A stretch of DNA of 64,000 bases from Amphiura filiformis (Eukaryota > Echinodermata > Ophiuroidea > Amphilepidida > Amphiuridae). Positions 36,454-48,574 of the stretch are shown here, piece after piece. The stretch lies in NCBI RefSeq assembly GCF_039555335.1, contig NC_092647.1, forward strand, positions 12,717,094-12,781,093. Reading direction: 5' to 3'. The notes below the pieces were generated by a model. That model did no database searches. It was not told where the DNA came from and saw nothing but the letters and a program-made list of their open reading frames with translations. How positions within the stretch are numbered: position 1 is the first letter of the stretch; the number at the start of each line of letters is the position of its first letter. Made by a program: the position numbers and the translations under genes.

Positions 36454-37256
36454 CAAAGAGATTCATTTGGTAGGATTGTTGAGATCATAAACTGGTTAAT
36501 TATGTTAGCCAAATCCAATAAATATTACTCACGGAACTGAGCTTTCGCCATCTTGGCTGATGGCTTGATCACAGATGAACTGGTCCACTGCTTTTCCCTG
36601 AAACTTGGTTGCTATAGACGCATCCTCGTTACCCGGAAGTGATGTTGATTTAAGCAGTGGGTCATATACATGATCTAGAAAGTACGCACCCTCGTCGCGG
36701 TTGAGTGAGTTCTTCCCCTTTTTTCTGATTTGGATGGCCTCCCTGACTCTTCTTGAGAAGGCGTGTAATAAATCATACATAGGTGAGACTGGTAGACCAT
36801 TTGGGGTAAGGAAGAAGGAGCATCAGAAAGACACTGAAAAGATCGCCACCAAAAATTTCACCAGAGCCAGCAGAAAGCTCTCTACCACTGAACAGCACAA
36901 GTCCGCAATAACCGACCACGTAGCACAAGAAAATCACGCCATCGACTGGGAGGGGGCCAAATTACTGGATAGAGACTCCAACGCCTTCTCAAGAAGAGTC
37001 AGGAGGCCATCCAAATCAGAAAAAGGGAAGAACTCACTTAACCGCGACGAGGGTGCGTGCTTTCTAGATCATGTATATGACCCACTGCTTAAATCAACAT
37101 CACTTCCGGGTAACGAGGATGCGTCTATAGCAACCAAGTTTCGCGGGAAAAGCAGTGGACCAGTTCATCTGTGATCAAGCCATCAGCCAAGATGGCGAAA
37201 GCTCAGTTCTGTGAGTAATATTTATTGGATTTGGCTAACATAATTAACCAGTTTAT
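36454..37256 (+). mobile_element. Penelope-like retroelement insertion with inverted arms
   Basis: A 14-bp target duplication (AAAAGCAGATTAAG) flanks it at 36,440-36,453 and 37,257-37,270. The left arm (about 36,490-36,762) is an inverted copy of the 3' end (about 36,988-37,258). Between and through the right arm, a frame codes CNKSYIGETGRPFGVRKKEH, the GIY-YIG endonuclease pattern of Penelope-like elements. The reverse transcriptase is absent, so this is a severely 5'-truncated copy. Inverted partial copies are a known feature of the family. Confidence 0.82.
36701..37174 (+). pseudogene. Penelope-like GIY-YIG endonuclease fragment
   Basis: Open frame of 157 codons. After about 20 residues from the inverted arm, ACNKSYIGETGRPFGVRKKE gives the Y-I-G-E-T-G-R plus downstream R-x-x-E-H signature of the nuclease. 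QENHAIDWEGAKLLDRDSNA and LNRDEGACFLDHVYDPLL follow, a conserved Penelope C-terminal tail. It probably cannot work alone, because no reverse transcriptase is attached. Confidence 0.75.
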
Positions 37257-37270
37257 AAAAGCAGATTAAG

Positions 37271-38140
37271 TTTGACAAAGTGTTGTATGCATGTAAAATC
37301 AGCTGTTTTGGGCAAGAAGTAGATTTATCATTACTGACAAAAATGCGAACAAAGTCAAATTTTTAATATTGCAATTCATTTGGGTGCTTTTTAGAAAAAT
37401 TTCTTATAATAAAAAAAAAAAGATAAAAAAAATCAGTGCTGTATTTTTTGGAATAGGGAGTAATTTCCAGTGACTCATACGAGTATAGTGTACACACTAT
37501 ACTAACATTGGAAATAGATTAGGTGTTCAAAAACATTTTTGCAGGAATGAATATGCCTTGTGTCAATAAATTTTGCTTCAAATTCTTATGCTACATGTAT
37601 ATGAAGAGTTCAGATGCAACAGCTAATAAATGTCATTTTCAAGTTTTTGAGCTATAAGGAAACTAACGTTTTGAATCTATGATCAAAAGTAGCACACATT
37701 ATCTTATTAATTTCTTTATATTTTATGAGTAATATTTGCTTATATCTCAAATAGAGAAAAATGGATATATTGGTTTTTGTACCTGAACTCTTCATATACT
37801 CATGTATGGATAATAATCAGTAGGTGCACAAGGGATTGTGCAAAGTTTATTTACAATTTCAGTGACTGTGGTTGCTCTTGTAAGCTCTGAATGTCATCGG
37901 TTCCTGCATGTCATCGTCTATCACACAGTAGAGGATATGGTCCACATCGTTACGGAACACGCTTGTTGATGTGCGCACTTGCTGCGCGTAAGTAGCACGT
38001 TGTAAGCGCAGTGCGTGTTCAACTAAATCTGAAAACATGTTTCGCTCATTTTAGAATAAGGGGAGATTTCCTGACCTTAAGTTTTGTAACTTATTTTTTC
38101 CTAAATAAAACTAGTTTTAGTTATGAAAACAGTAGTTAGA
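37271..38140. other. Non-coding, no gene recognised
   Basis: AT-rich. A short degraded fragment related to the 3,458 foldback (GTCTATCACACAGTAGAGGA) lies at 37,917-37,936. Confidence 0.4.
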
Positions 38141-38735
38141 TAATTGAATACCTCAGTGGAAGAAGGGCCCAACTCCAATTTTTTACAAAAATGAGTTAGA
38201 CCCAGCATTTTATTTCCAGCAGACTGATCTTCCTTGTGTGTGAAAGATGAGCCAAAATCCACTCTCTAAATAGTCTTTCACGTACACTTAATCATGGTTT
38301 TCATGGAAGAAAGGCCCAACTCCATGGAGTTGGGCCCTTCTTCCACAAATATAGGGTTAAAGAGGAATTTTGTTCATCCATGAAATCTGCTTTTCACTAC
38401 AATAAATTTTCTTGCTAACATATTATTGAGTTCTACTTGTGCAATTAATGGTGATTACGTAATTTCTGTAGCTATTTATAACACAGAACTGGCACTTGCA
38501 GTATATTAGTGGAAGAAGGGCCCAACTCCAACTCGTATTAAGACCTGTACCGCTGCCATGGAAACATCAAATATAATTTCGAATGTATGTACTATTGTAT
38601 GTTCATGTATTAAAGGTCCCCTGAAGATGAAAACGTTCTGTCTATAAAACTTTTCCAAATATTAAGTTTTTTTCTTAATATCTCAAAAACAGTTTTGATG
38701 GAGTTGGGCCCTTCTTCCACTCAGGTATTCAATTA
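38141..38735. mobile_element. TIR element with internal GGGCCCAACTCC palindromes
   Basis: Ends TAATTGAATACCTCAGTGGA plus AGAAGGGCCCAACTCC occur inverted at 38,141 and 38,735. An internal 40-bp palindrome (GGAAGAAAGGCCCAACTCCA and its complement) sits at about 38,305-38,345, and another end copy at 38,511. This suggests two copies inserted next to or within each other. Confidence 0.72.
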
Positions 38736-38851
38736 ATAGTAATTACCATAGTAAATTGGACCTGCCTGTCATCTATCACACGGTAGAGGATAATAAAAAC
38801 AAAAATTCCTATTGTTTATTCACTAACTATAGAATGCATGTGAAGGGATTA

Positions 38852-39189
38852 CAGTCCAACCCTCCTTATTCAAACTTCTTATATGAATCTATCTATTATC
38901 CAGCTGCAAGATCTTAATAGAAAACATGTTTATAATAAATTTATAAAGCTCTGACACCTAATTTTCATGTTTTGAAGTATTTAACAGGCCATACGTCGTA
39001 TCTATGCTGCAAACAGCAGTCAAGTACCACCTTTCAGTGTTATTACCCCGTATTGAGGAATCCTTTGGTTGTCCCAAATATAGGATTTTGTACATTCAAT
39101 GCAGAATTATACATAATTCACTTATCCAGATTTTCACTTATCCAGCCAAAGCTTGGTCCCATCATGGCCGGATTAAAGAGGTTGGACTG
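38852..39189. mobile_element. Pogo/Tigger-type MITE, 338 bp, in the 3' end of the death-domain gene
   Basis: The left end is CAGTCCAACCCTCCTTATTC; the right end inverted is CAGTCCAACCTCTTTAATCC; TA flanks both. It lies 35 nt beyond the death-domain stop codon in the gene's direction and is a relative of 23,447-23,734 (GGTCCCATCATGGCCGGATT is shared inverted). Confidence 0.8.
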
Positions 39190-39223
39190 TATATTGATTT
39201 ACAAAATCTTTCACAGCATACTC

Positions 39224-39600
39224 TTATTCAAAATACAGATGTCGGTACACCGACTGTGATAACGGAGGTTTAAAAGTCATAAGTACTGCTAAAAGCTGTG
39301 CAATAGTGGCATTGTTGGCATTGTGATTCTTCCAACTATCCAACATAGCAAACACTTGTCCCCAAACGGTGGAATTTTCTTGTTTCCAATGATATAGCTT
39401 ACTAGTTGGAAAGCCCATGTGAATGGCCAGTTGCTCCCATTCTGAACCCAGGTTAGTAGCAAGAGTGCTCAGTGCTTGAGTTGATACAAGAGATAGAGGA
39501 GATCGTGGTTTCATATGACGAAGGATGACTTGGCCTGTATCAGTACTGCTGGTTATTCTTATACATTTAGCTGTTCCACTTGGTCCACTGTCAGTAAGTA
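39224..39600 (-). CDS. Terminal exon: death domain
   Basis: The acceptor TTTTTCCTCTCTAG precedes 39600 and the frame runs 124 codons to TAA at 39226-39224. After about 40 linker residues, the segment ALSTLATNLGSEWEQLAIHM, GFPTSKLYHWKQ, VFAMLDSWKNH and ATIAQLLAVL shows the death-domain pattern: L..lA..lG..W..LA..lG, then an acidic or aromatic helix, mL..W, and aT...Ll..L. Death domains recruit other death-domain proteins in receptor and PIDDosome-like complexes. The stop lies 35 nt from a pogo-type TIR element (38,852-39,189), so that element is probably part of the 3' UTR. No convincing poly(A) signal was found before it. Confidence 0.85.
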
Positions 39601-42600
39601 CTAGAGAGGAAAAACAATGATATAATCATTAATCTATAAAACTGCAGATTGCATTTTTATACTTAACTCTTAAAAGCCAATTAACACAAAGCAATTTCAA
39701 TTGCAAGACCCATTAATTAGTTCACCTTACAGTAAGGTATGTTACATTAGATTGCATACACTATCCTAGAGAGAAGAGCAGCACTCTACTATTATATATT
39801 ATATCCTTCATTAAAGGAGTATTTTGTGATTCTAGCATCCTCTTTTTATGACATTTTTCAGTAGATATCCACGAAAAACACCTATTCCCAAAATTTCAGT
39901 TGATTCCGATTTTGTGTTCGCGAGTTATGCATGATTATGTATATTACACGGCTCCATAGACAATGCGTTGTAATTTCGTTCTGGTGCACCATAACGAAAT
40001 TCAAATTTCACGATATCTTTGCTAAACGAATTATTCTGCAAGAAATATTTTGTACATAAACATTATGTAGCCAGAGGTTTCCAGTGATATAAAAATCTCA
40101 ACTTTTTTTGAGAAAAGTGGGGGATGAGGCTGTGGATCACGAAATGCCCTTTTAATGTATTCTGAAATCAAATCTTACCTGGTTGAGAATAAATCCCTGA
40201 TGGCTGCTGAAACTGAAGAGATGCACTTTGTGTTGTCACAAACCTTAAACCCATTGGTCCTAGAGGAAAACAAGTACAATCAAATATAAAACAAATGTAA
40301 GGATATCTGGAGTTTTTAAAAACTAAGCACGGTTATGTGTTAAAATCGAAATTGTTAAAGAAACTTTGGATCCTGCGGAAAACTTTGTTCCAATTTTACA
40401 CATATCAGATGGGGCAGCTGTAGATGTACTTTCTTTCACAACATTGAAATTCCTGATTTTAGTGACGTTGCATCTGGAGCAAATTTTATTAAGCGCAGCT
40501 TCAAAATGTGAGTGTTCACTCAAAGTGCTCTTTAAGATCAGATGAGGAGTGTAGGTGATGTCAGATTCCAAGAGGATCAGCTCCTTGGAAAATGTAAAGA
40601 AATAGTTTGAACTGACTTCTCTGCTTAGTCAATCAATGCAGGGCACCAAGAAGACTGACAGAGGGCTGGTCCCACCCACAATTACAGACAAGGCAACTTT
40701 TAGGCAAGGCATGCTGCCTTAAGTTGGAGCTGCTGCAAATGCTTGAGATCACTTTCGCGTGCACCCACAAAGCAAATTAATAAAGAATTGGCATAGTCCA
40801 GTCGAGATAGGACCAACCACCTGACAGTATTATGACAAGCATCCTACAATATGAAGCAGCAAATATGCCATAGGTTTTGTATATGAAATTAACAGTTCTT
40901 GAGTTTCAATAAGATTTAAATTTGTTGATAATTTTGCAAAAGAGAAAATGTATTAAACTTGCAGAAAATAAATAAATTCTGCAATACCCTATAGTCATAT
41001 GGTGACTGGAGAATATTTGTTGTTTATTGATAGTCTAAACCACTTACTTGATTGCTGAACTGATCGTGCAATTTCTTGTTCAGTTTCAACTAGTTTTTGA
41101 TAAACAAAAGTTTGTTCTTCCCTCAATACACTCAACAATTTGGTGTATCCAACATCGCCTTTTCTTGGCAAAATATCCAACAGGGCTTTGGTTTTGGCAC
41201 GCGCTGTCCTTTCTGCACTTAGATTGTCTTCGTCAGCTGCTGTGAGAAGAAGTTCACCAACAAGGTTCTGGATGATGGTATCAACTTCCAGGTTTTCCAT
41301 CATGTAGACTCGAACTTTGCGTAAAACGTCTCGATGACATTTTGTCATTGCTCCCATGCTGCCATGTGGGATTAGAGTGTCAGCCTGAGTGAAAAGGAAT
41401 GGAAAAAATTATAAAGATGAAATATTTGTGGTGGGATGTGCCATGGGATGTATAGGTTTAAAACAGTGATCCGGGCACTAAAATACACTTCAAATTTTAA
41501 GATAGCATGACTACAGTACATACAACTACATACTTAAACTTGGCACTGTACATAACTACATATGAGTATGATACGACTCCATACTAAAGTTAAAATTGGA
41601 CCCCCAACCACCCCTTGTAGGGTCACTTGCTTCTTCCAAGTTCATGTACCACGAACACTCGTTTTTTCCTTGAATCAAATTCACTCACTCTATAAAGTTT
41701 AAATTCACACTTCTATCTCATTTCCATGACTACACTGATTTACGTAATCAGAAAAGACAAGTTAATGTGTCACAGCAAAATCATGTGATTGATTGTGAGG
41801 GAGCAAAAGTTATCGACAAAGACTCTTGCAGGCAATCAGAAACAATGTGGATCAGAAAACAAACGGACAACCTTATCAACCTTGATGAAGGGACATACTC
41901 ACTAAAATCATGTATATGACCAGCTACTGCAAAGAACTGTACACTCTAGAGATGAGAGTAGGAGTGTTGCTGGTTCATCGCATTACTGATGAAGTCTTCC
42001 GATCGGAAGATGTCTAAAACGTGAGTAAATTATTGGACTTCTAAAACATAATTTTACCAATAGTATATTAAGACAGTTTATGGCAATATCACCTTTATTA
42101 ACTGTAGATTCATGCATAAAAGTGTTGATTCGTAGAAAATAATCTACAGTTTATTGAATAGACTGACGTCATAGCAATGTATTAAGTCGATATATCCCAT
42201 CAGTATACTATTCTAGGTGTCTAGAATGCCATTTAATGGTATTTTGGCAGCCATTTTGAAAATAAGCCCTCTAGCGGGAGTTCCCCACTGAACCCAAAAA
42301 TTCTTATTCAGCACCCTTGAAAGTACAAAAAACATCTTCAAACCTTCTCCGCCTCGTTAGACCCACCGGGTATATTCTACCTCTACTACTTACAAGTTGA
42401 CCTCAAATGACCTTTGACCTCAGTATATGACCTTGAACCAAAACCAAAAAAAAGTAGCCAGAGTTTCTGACCATGACCCACCTATCCTGAAAATCTGAAG
42501 TCAATTCGCCCATCCATGCCCGAGATACAGCATCCGGATGGACGGATGGAAGCACAGACATTGCAAAAACAGTATGCCTCGCAGTGGAGGCATAAAAATC

Positions 42601-45600
42601 ATTTTCTTGGCTAAGAAAAGCATAAGGGGGTCCTTGGTGGGGGTTAGGGGGCGAATCCCCCTGAAGCTGTTGCTTTTTAGTGAACAATAGGTATAGACAA
42701 GGCGGTTCTCGAACCACGAGTCTCGCCTGCTTTTGCGACCGCCTGCATTTGCAATTACTTTTGGTAGAGGTAAATGAATTTGGCGGTTATCGGCTGGGCA
42801 CGATTATCTGGCTGATGGTGACTGTACCCACCAAGAGTCATGCCCATGCAACAGTTTTTACTAATTTGACCTCAGATGACCCCTGGTGACCCTGAAATGA
42901 CCTTCCAAAAATTTGGCTCTAAATGTTGACTGTACCCACCAAGTTTCATGCCTATCCGACAGTTTTTACTAATTTGACCTCAGATGACCCCTGGTGGCCT
43001 CAAAATGACCTTCCAAAAATTTGGCTTTAAATGTTGACTCTAGGCACCAAGTTTCATGCCCATACGACAGTTTGTACTAATTTGACCTCAGATGACCCCT
43101 GGTGACCCCGAAATGACCTTCCAAAAATTTGGCTTTAAATGTTGCCTGTACCCACCAAGTTTCATGCCCATACGACAGTTTTTACCAATTTGACCTCAGA
43201 TGACCCCTGGTGACCCCGAAACGACCTTCCAAAATTTGGCTTCAAATGTTGACAATACCCACCAAGTTTCATGCCCACCCGACAGTTGTTACTCATTTGA
43301 CCTCAGATGACCCCTGGTGACCTCGAAATGACCGTCCAAAAATTTGGCTTAAAATGGTGACTGTACCCACCAAGTTTCATGCCCATACGACTGTTTTTAC
43401 TAATTTGACCTCAAATGACCCCTGGTGACCTCGAAATGACCTTCCAAAAATTTGGCTTTAAATAATGACTGTACCCACTAAGTTTCATGCCCATCCGACA
43501 GATTTTACTAATTTGACCTCAGATGACCCTTGGTGACCTCGAAATGACCTTCCAAAAATTTGGCTTTAAATGTTGACTGCACCCACCAAGTTTCATGCCC
43601 ATACAACAGTTTTTACTAATTTGACCTCAGATGATCCCTGGTGACCCTGAAATGACCCTTCAAAAATTTGGCTTTAAATGTTGACTGTACCCACCAAGTT
43701 TCATGCCCATCCGCCAGTTTTTACTAATTTGACCTCAGATGACCCCTGGTGACCTCGAAATGATTTTCCAAAAATTTGGCTTAAAATGTTGACTGCACCC
43801 ACCAAGTTTCATGCCCATACGACTGTTCTTACTAATTTGACCTCAAATGACCCTGGTGACCTCGAAATGACCTTGTAAAATTTGGCTTTAAATGTTGACT
43901 GTACCCACCAAGTTTCATGCCCATCCGACAGTTTTTACTAATTTGACCTCAGATGACCCCTGGTGACCTCGAAATGACCTTCCAAAAATTTGGCTTTAAA
44001 TGTTGACTGTACCCACCAAGTTTCATGCCTATCCGACAGTTTTTACTAATTTCACCTCAGATGACCTCTGGTGACCTTGAAATGACCTTCCAAAAATTTG
44101 GCTTTAAATGTTGACTGGACCCACCAAGTTTCATGGCCATACGACAGTTTATACTAATTTGACCTCAGATGACCCCTAGATGACCTTGACCCACTAATCA
44201 ATACTAACCGGTTCTGTCTCGGGTCAAGATGCACCCACCCACCAAGTTTGAGGAACGTGCGACTCATAGTCTCCGAGAAAATAGGCGGAAAGCAAACTTT
44301 AACCAAAACTTTAACAAATTTGTCACATACACCCCCCCCCCCCCACACATACACCCCTACACCCCTACATACGGAAAAGTGATTATATAGTCTCCTGCCT
44401 TATCAGGCGAGACAACAGGCGAGACAAAAACCCATAAAATCGTCACAATTCAACCCCTGAATTTGACCAAATTCCGTTCTTTCCTCTTTTCTCTTTTTTT
44501 GCTCTCCTTCTTTAGGGGGAAATTGCCCCTGCCTCCCTGTGGTGCCGCCCCTGTTGAAGGGTTCTTTATTAAGGGTTCCTTAAAAGGTTCTTCAAGCTTA
44601 GAAGTTCTATATTTGTGGTTCTACAAAGAACCATTTTCTTGGCTATAGATATAGAACCTTTTGTTGGAAAATGCTAGCACATATAAATGCATCAATCCAC
44701 AAGAACAGCACTGCACGTACCACAAGGAGTGCACACCCATACAATTATTGTACAACATTTACGCACACCTCGTATATTACTAACATTTGCTCTGATTGTT
44801 TTCAGTATCTAGGAGTGTATGAATGTAAATTATTAACTTCTAAGAAATAATGCTCTTGATGTAGGTCTTGTCTATGACGTGTTGTTTGGGACCCAGGGCT
44901 GAAAATAAATACTGCTGAGTCAGTTTGGTGGTGATGGGAAAATTGAGTAATTTTTGCAATCAGGATGAAAAAATAGGGACGGCGGTCCCAGATAGGTCGT
45001 CCGAAGATATGGGTAGTGAACACCACGCAGAGTAAATATTCATGTCAAACTTTTTTTTTTCATTTTCAGCCAATTTACAAGTTGACCTTAAATGACCTTT
45101 GACCTCAGTATGTCACCTTGAACACCACCATTACATCGAAAGTTCCCATAATGCAGTTTGGCTCAAGTTAGGTTGCATTTGGATGTGAACTGTTATATGT
45201 AAGACCAGATTTTATATTTTCAGCCTATTTAAAAGTTGACCTCAAATGACCTTTGACCTCAGCATATGACCTTAAACACCACCAATAGATGAGAGTTCCC
45301 ATAGTGCAGCTATGACCCAAGTTTGATATAAAATTAAATCGATTGAGCCCATATTAATTGGTCAGCTGTGAGTTTTAAAATATTGAACCAGACGTAGTTG
45401 AGTACAATATTTTAAAACTCATAGCGAGACCAATAAATATTAGGCGTAAAGCATCCAATTTTATCACTATTATGTGTTGGATCTAATATGGATTCATCAA
45501 AACATAATAATGGTTACAGACGGATGTGAACTGTTCATGTGAGACCAGATTTTGTATTTTCAGCCAATTTACAAGTTGACCTCAAATGACCTTTGACCTC

Positions 45601-48490
45601 AGCATATGACTTTGAACACTACCAGATCTGCTGCGTTCAGAAGATTGCTTTACTGTAATTATGAATTGAACTTTGCCTAAATATTTGCTTTTGGTTATTA
45701 CTTTGTCAATTGTACTTGCTTTGTATGTTTAATTTATATTTTATCACTTTGTCATATATAGTTTTTATACTTGTTTTGTATTTCCATTTACTTTTAATAT
45801 CCTTGATTCTATTACCTCCACGACCCATTATTCAAAATCGCGCACTGTGATTTGTTGAAACGCGTCACGTGACAGACCATTAATTAGCGATAAAGTGTCA
45901 AGGCAACGAACTTTATGTTCTTCTATCATCACAGCCACAGCACACCTGCTTATGTAGGGGAGAATGGAATGTCAGGGGTGTGCTATTGTATGTGCATACC
46001 TGCTTATAGGGAGAATGGAATGTTAGGTTGTGTTATTGGAATGTGCATACGCTTTGGCTGCCGTATATGCGCTCCACCTTGAGGTAAACACCTTGAAATA
46101 TTTGGGCAAAAAATTTGATATTTTCTCTTTAAATCACACTATTTTGTGGTAATAGAATAGAAATAAAGGGTGCAGCATTATCCTTTACACGCAAATAATG
46201 TGTCAAAAAAAGAAAAAACGTTTTAATAATGGGTTAGGCTGCGCCTCACCCATTATTTACGCTTTTACTGCCTCGACACATTATTTTCGTAAAGGATCAC
46301 GCATGATACCCTTTATTTCTTAATTAAAGGGGTAACCCTATTGGTTTTGGATATGGATTGTCTTTAAAATTACATAATAATATCAAATATCGCCTCCTTT
46401 ATGCTGCTTTGTGAAAAAACGAGAGCATTTTCAGCGTAAATGTGAATAAATAGCCAAATTTGCAATCCAATACCTTGGTATACGTGAATTTACGAATGCT
46501 GACATAATGTACAATGCCCGGCCCGAATTGAACGGAAAATGGTTTTTTTTTCGTACCGTTTCAGAAAAAAAGGAAACAAAATATATTTCCCTTGCAATAT
46601 GTACATTTCAAATGAATATAAAAAAGTTTGGGTAAAATGGAGAGGAAAAAAAAACCTTCCGAGACCGGGTTTTGAACCGGTACCTCTCGGTAAAAACAAA
46701 CGCGCTAGTCAATTGAGCTATTTAGCACACCACGCTTATTGTTGCCGTTTTCATAACTATATATGGCGCACCGTCTCCTCAGCAGTTAGTGTGGTTCGCT
46801 TTTTTCACAGAATGTGTATGACGCGAAACCAAAGTAGCTGTTGCGGTGACTGATATTTCGTTCATAATTCCCTCCCAGAAATCCAAAGTATTTACCATTG
46901 TTTACAAACTGGTATACCTGTAAAAACCGCTGTGATTCATGATTTCTCCGAAATACATCGACTTGGGCGTCAAATTTCAGGATAGTAATGAGAAAAATAG
47001 TATCTATTATGTGATACCAAAACCTCATCAACAATGAAAAAAATCGGGGATGATGCTGTCGATCGGGTTACGGACCTTTAATGATGTAATGTAACATGTA
47101 AATTTATGTAGCAACACGGCCCCAGGGAAGACCAGCTCAAGGGCTGATCTGGGCTTTTCTGTGTATAAATAAAATTGAAATTGAAAAATTGAATTGAAAT
47201 ACCAATAGATGAGGTTTCACATAGTGCAGCTAGGACCCAAAAATTGGATCGATTGAGCCCATATTTATTGGTCGAGCTATGAGTTCTAAAATATTGCATG
47301 AGACGTAGTCGAGTCCACTGAATATTTTAAAACTCATAGCGAGACCAATAAATATTGGGCATAAAGCACCCAATTTTATCATTACTACAATGTATGTTTC
47401 GGATCCAATATTTTCACACACTTAGATGCATCAAAACATAATGGTTGAAATAGGATTTGAACTGTTTGATGAGCCCAAATTGTTGACGGACAAATGGACG
47501 GACGGACACACGACTTGTGATGCCACAAGGTCTTTTCCTTCGGACTACCTAAAAAAGCAAACCAGGGCAGTCCAGGGCTGGGTTTTGGGTTTGCAGCCGG
47601 TTTGATCAGGTCGGTGAGTGAAATTAACTTGCCCCACTCAACGGCACGAGGTATGTGCTATAAAATAAAGTTATCCAGAAAACACCAAATTATTTAATGC
47701 AACATTTATTATTTGATCCTGAAGTCATTGCAAAAATTTGCAAAATCAAAATGCTGGCAAAATACATTTTATGTTTACAGTATAACCTACTTGATTTGTT
47801 GACTCTGCTTTTAGATCTTCTGCCATATCTGGTGTTATGGTCTCCTTCCCAATAAGGAAGTCTAACACTGGTGGGTCAACTGGATTCATACTGTCAACTA
47901 GTTTTGAGTAAAAACAAAAATTATTATTTGCACAACAGCATAAAACTAGAATTACGCGGTTCGTAATTAAGGTGGCCCCCACACAAAGGTGTGTAAACAA
48001 CAAAGGTTTGTGAATACAAATAATATGCAATATGTTAATAAGCTCATTGATATTCATAAATATGCAAATAACATGACACAAAACTATCCGACACATCAGG
48101 CCACCATATACTATCACTAGACCGTGTTAAGGTGATCGGTTATTGCATTTAAGCTGCAGAGTGGATTAATGAAAATGAAGGCAACTGCAAAAGCGTGAGG
48201 CAAAATATGCAAATAAGCTCATTAATATTCATAAATATACGCAAATAACATGATACAAAACTATACAGCACATCAAGCTACCATGACCAATCACCAAACC
48301 ATATTTGAAGTTGATCGGTTATTGCATTCAAGCTGCAGAGTGGATTAATGAAAATGAAGGTAATATATTCAAGCTCATTAATATTCATTAATATGCAAAT
48401 AACATGACACACAACTATACAGCACATCAGGCTATCATATCCTATCACCGTACCAACTACCAATTATCGGATGAATATAAAAAAGAATGA

Positions 48491-48574
<84 letters not shown>

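Larger units (their letters stand above)
45625..47199 (+). mobile_element. LINE 3' tail insertion (with nested elements)
   Basis: It is flanked by a TACCA duplication (45,620-45,624; 47,200-47,204). The paralogous segment at about 50,649 has the uninterrupted site. It ends with GGCTTTTCTGTGTATAAATA followed by AAATTGAAATTGAA repeats, the usual 3' end of several invertebrate LINEs. Only untranslated sequence remains. Nested within are a palindromic element (45,830-46,320) and the TTAA element at 46,328-47,077. Confidence 0.7.

Noticed and set aside
46656-46731. Functional tRNA gene
   Set aside because: The A and B boxes are recognisable but the acceptor stem does not pair and the anticodon arm is poor.
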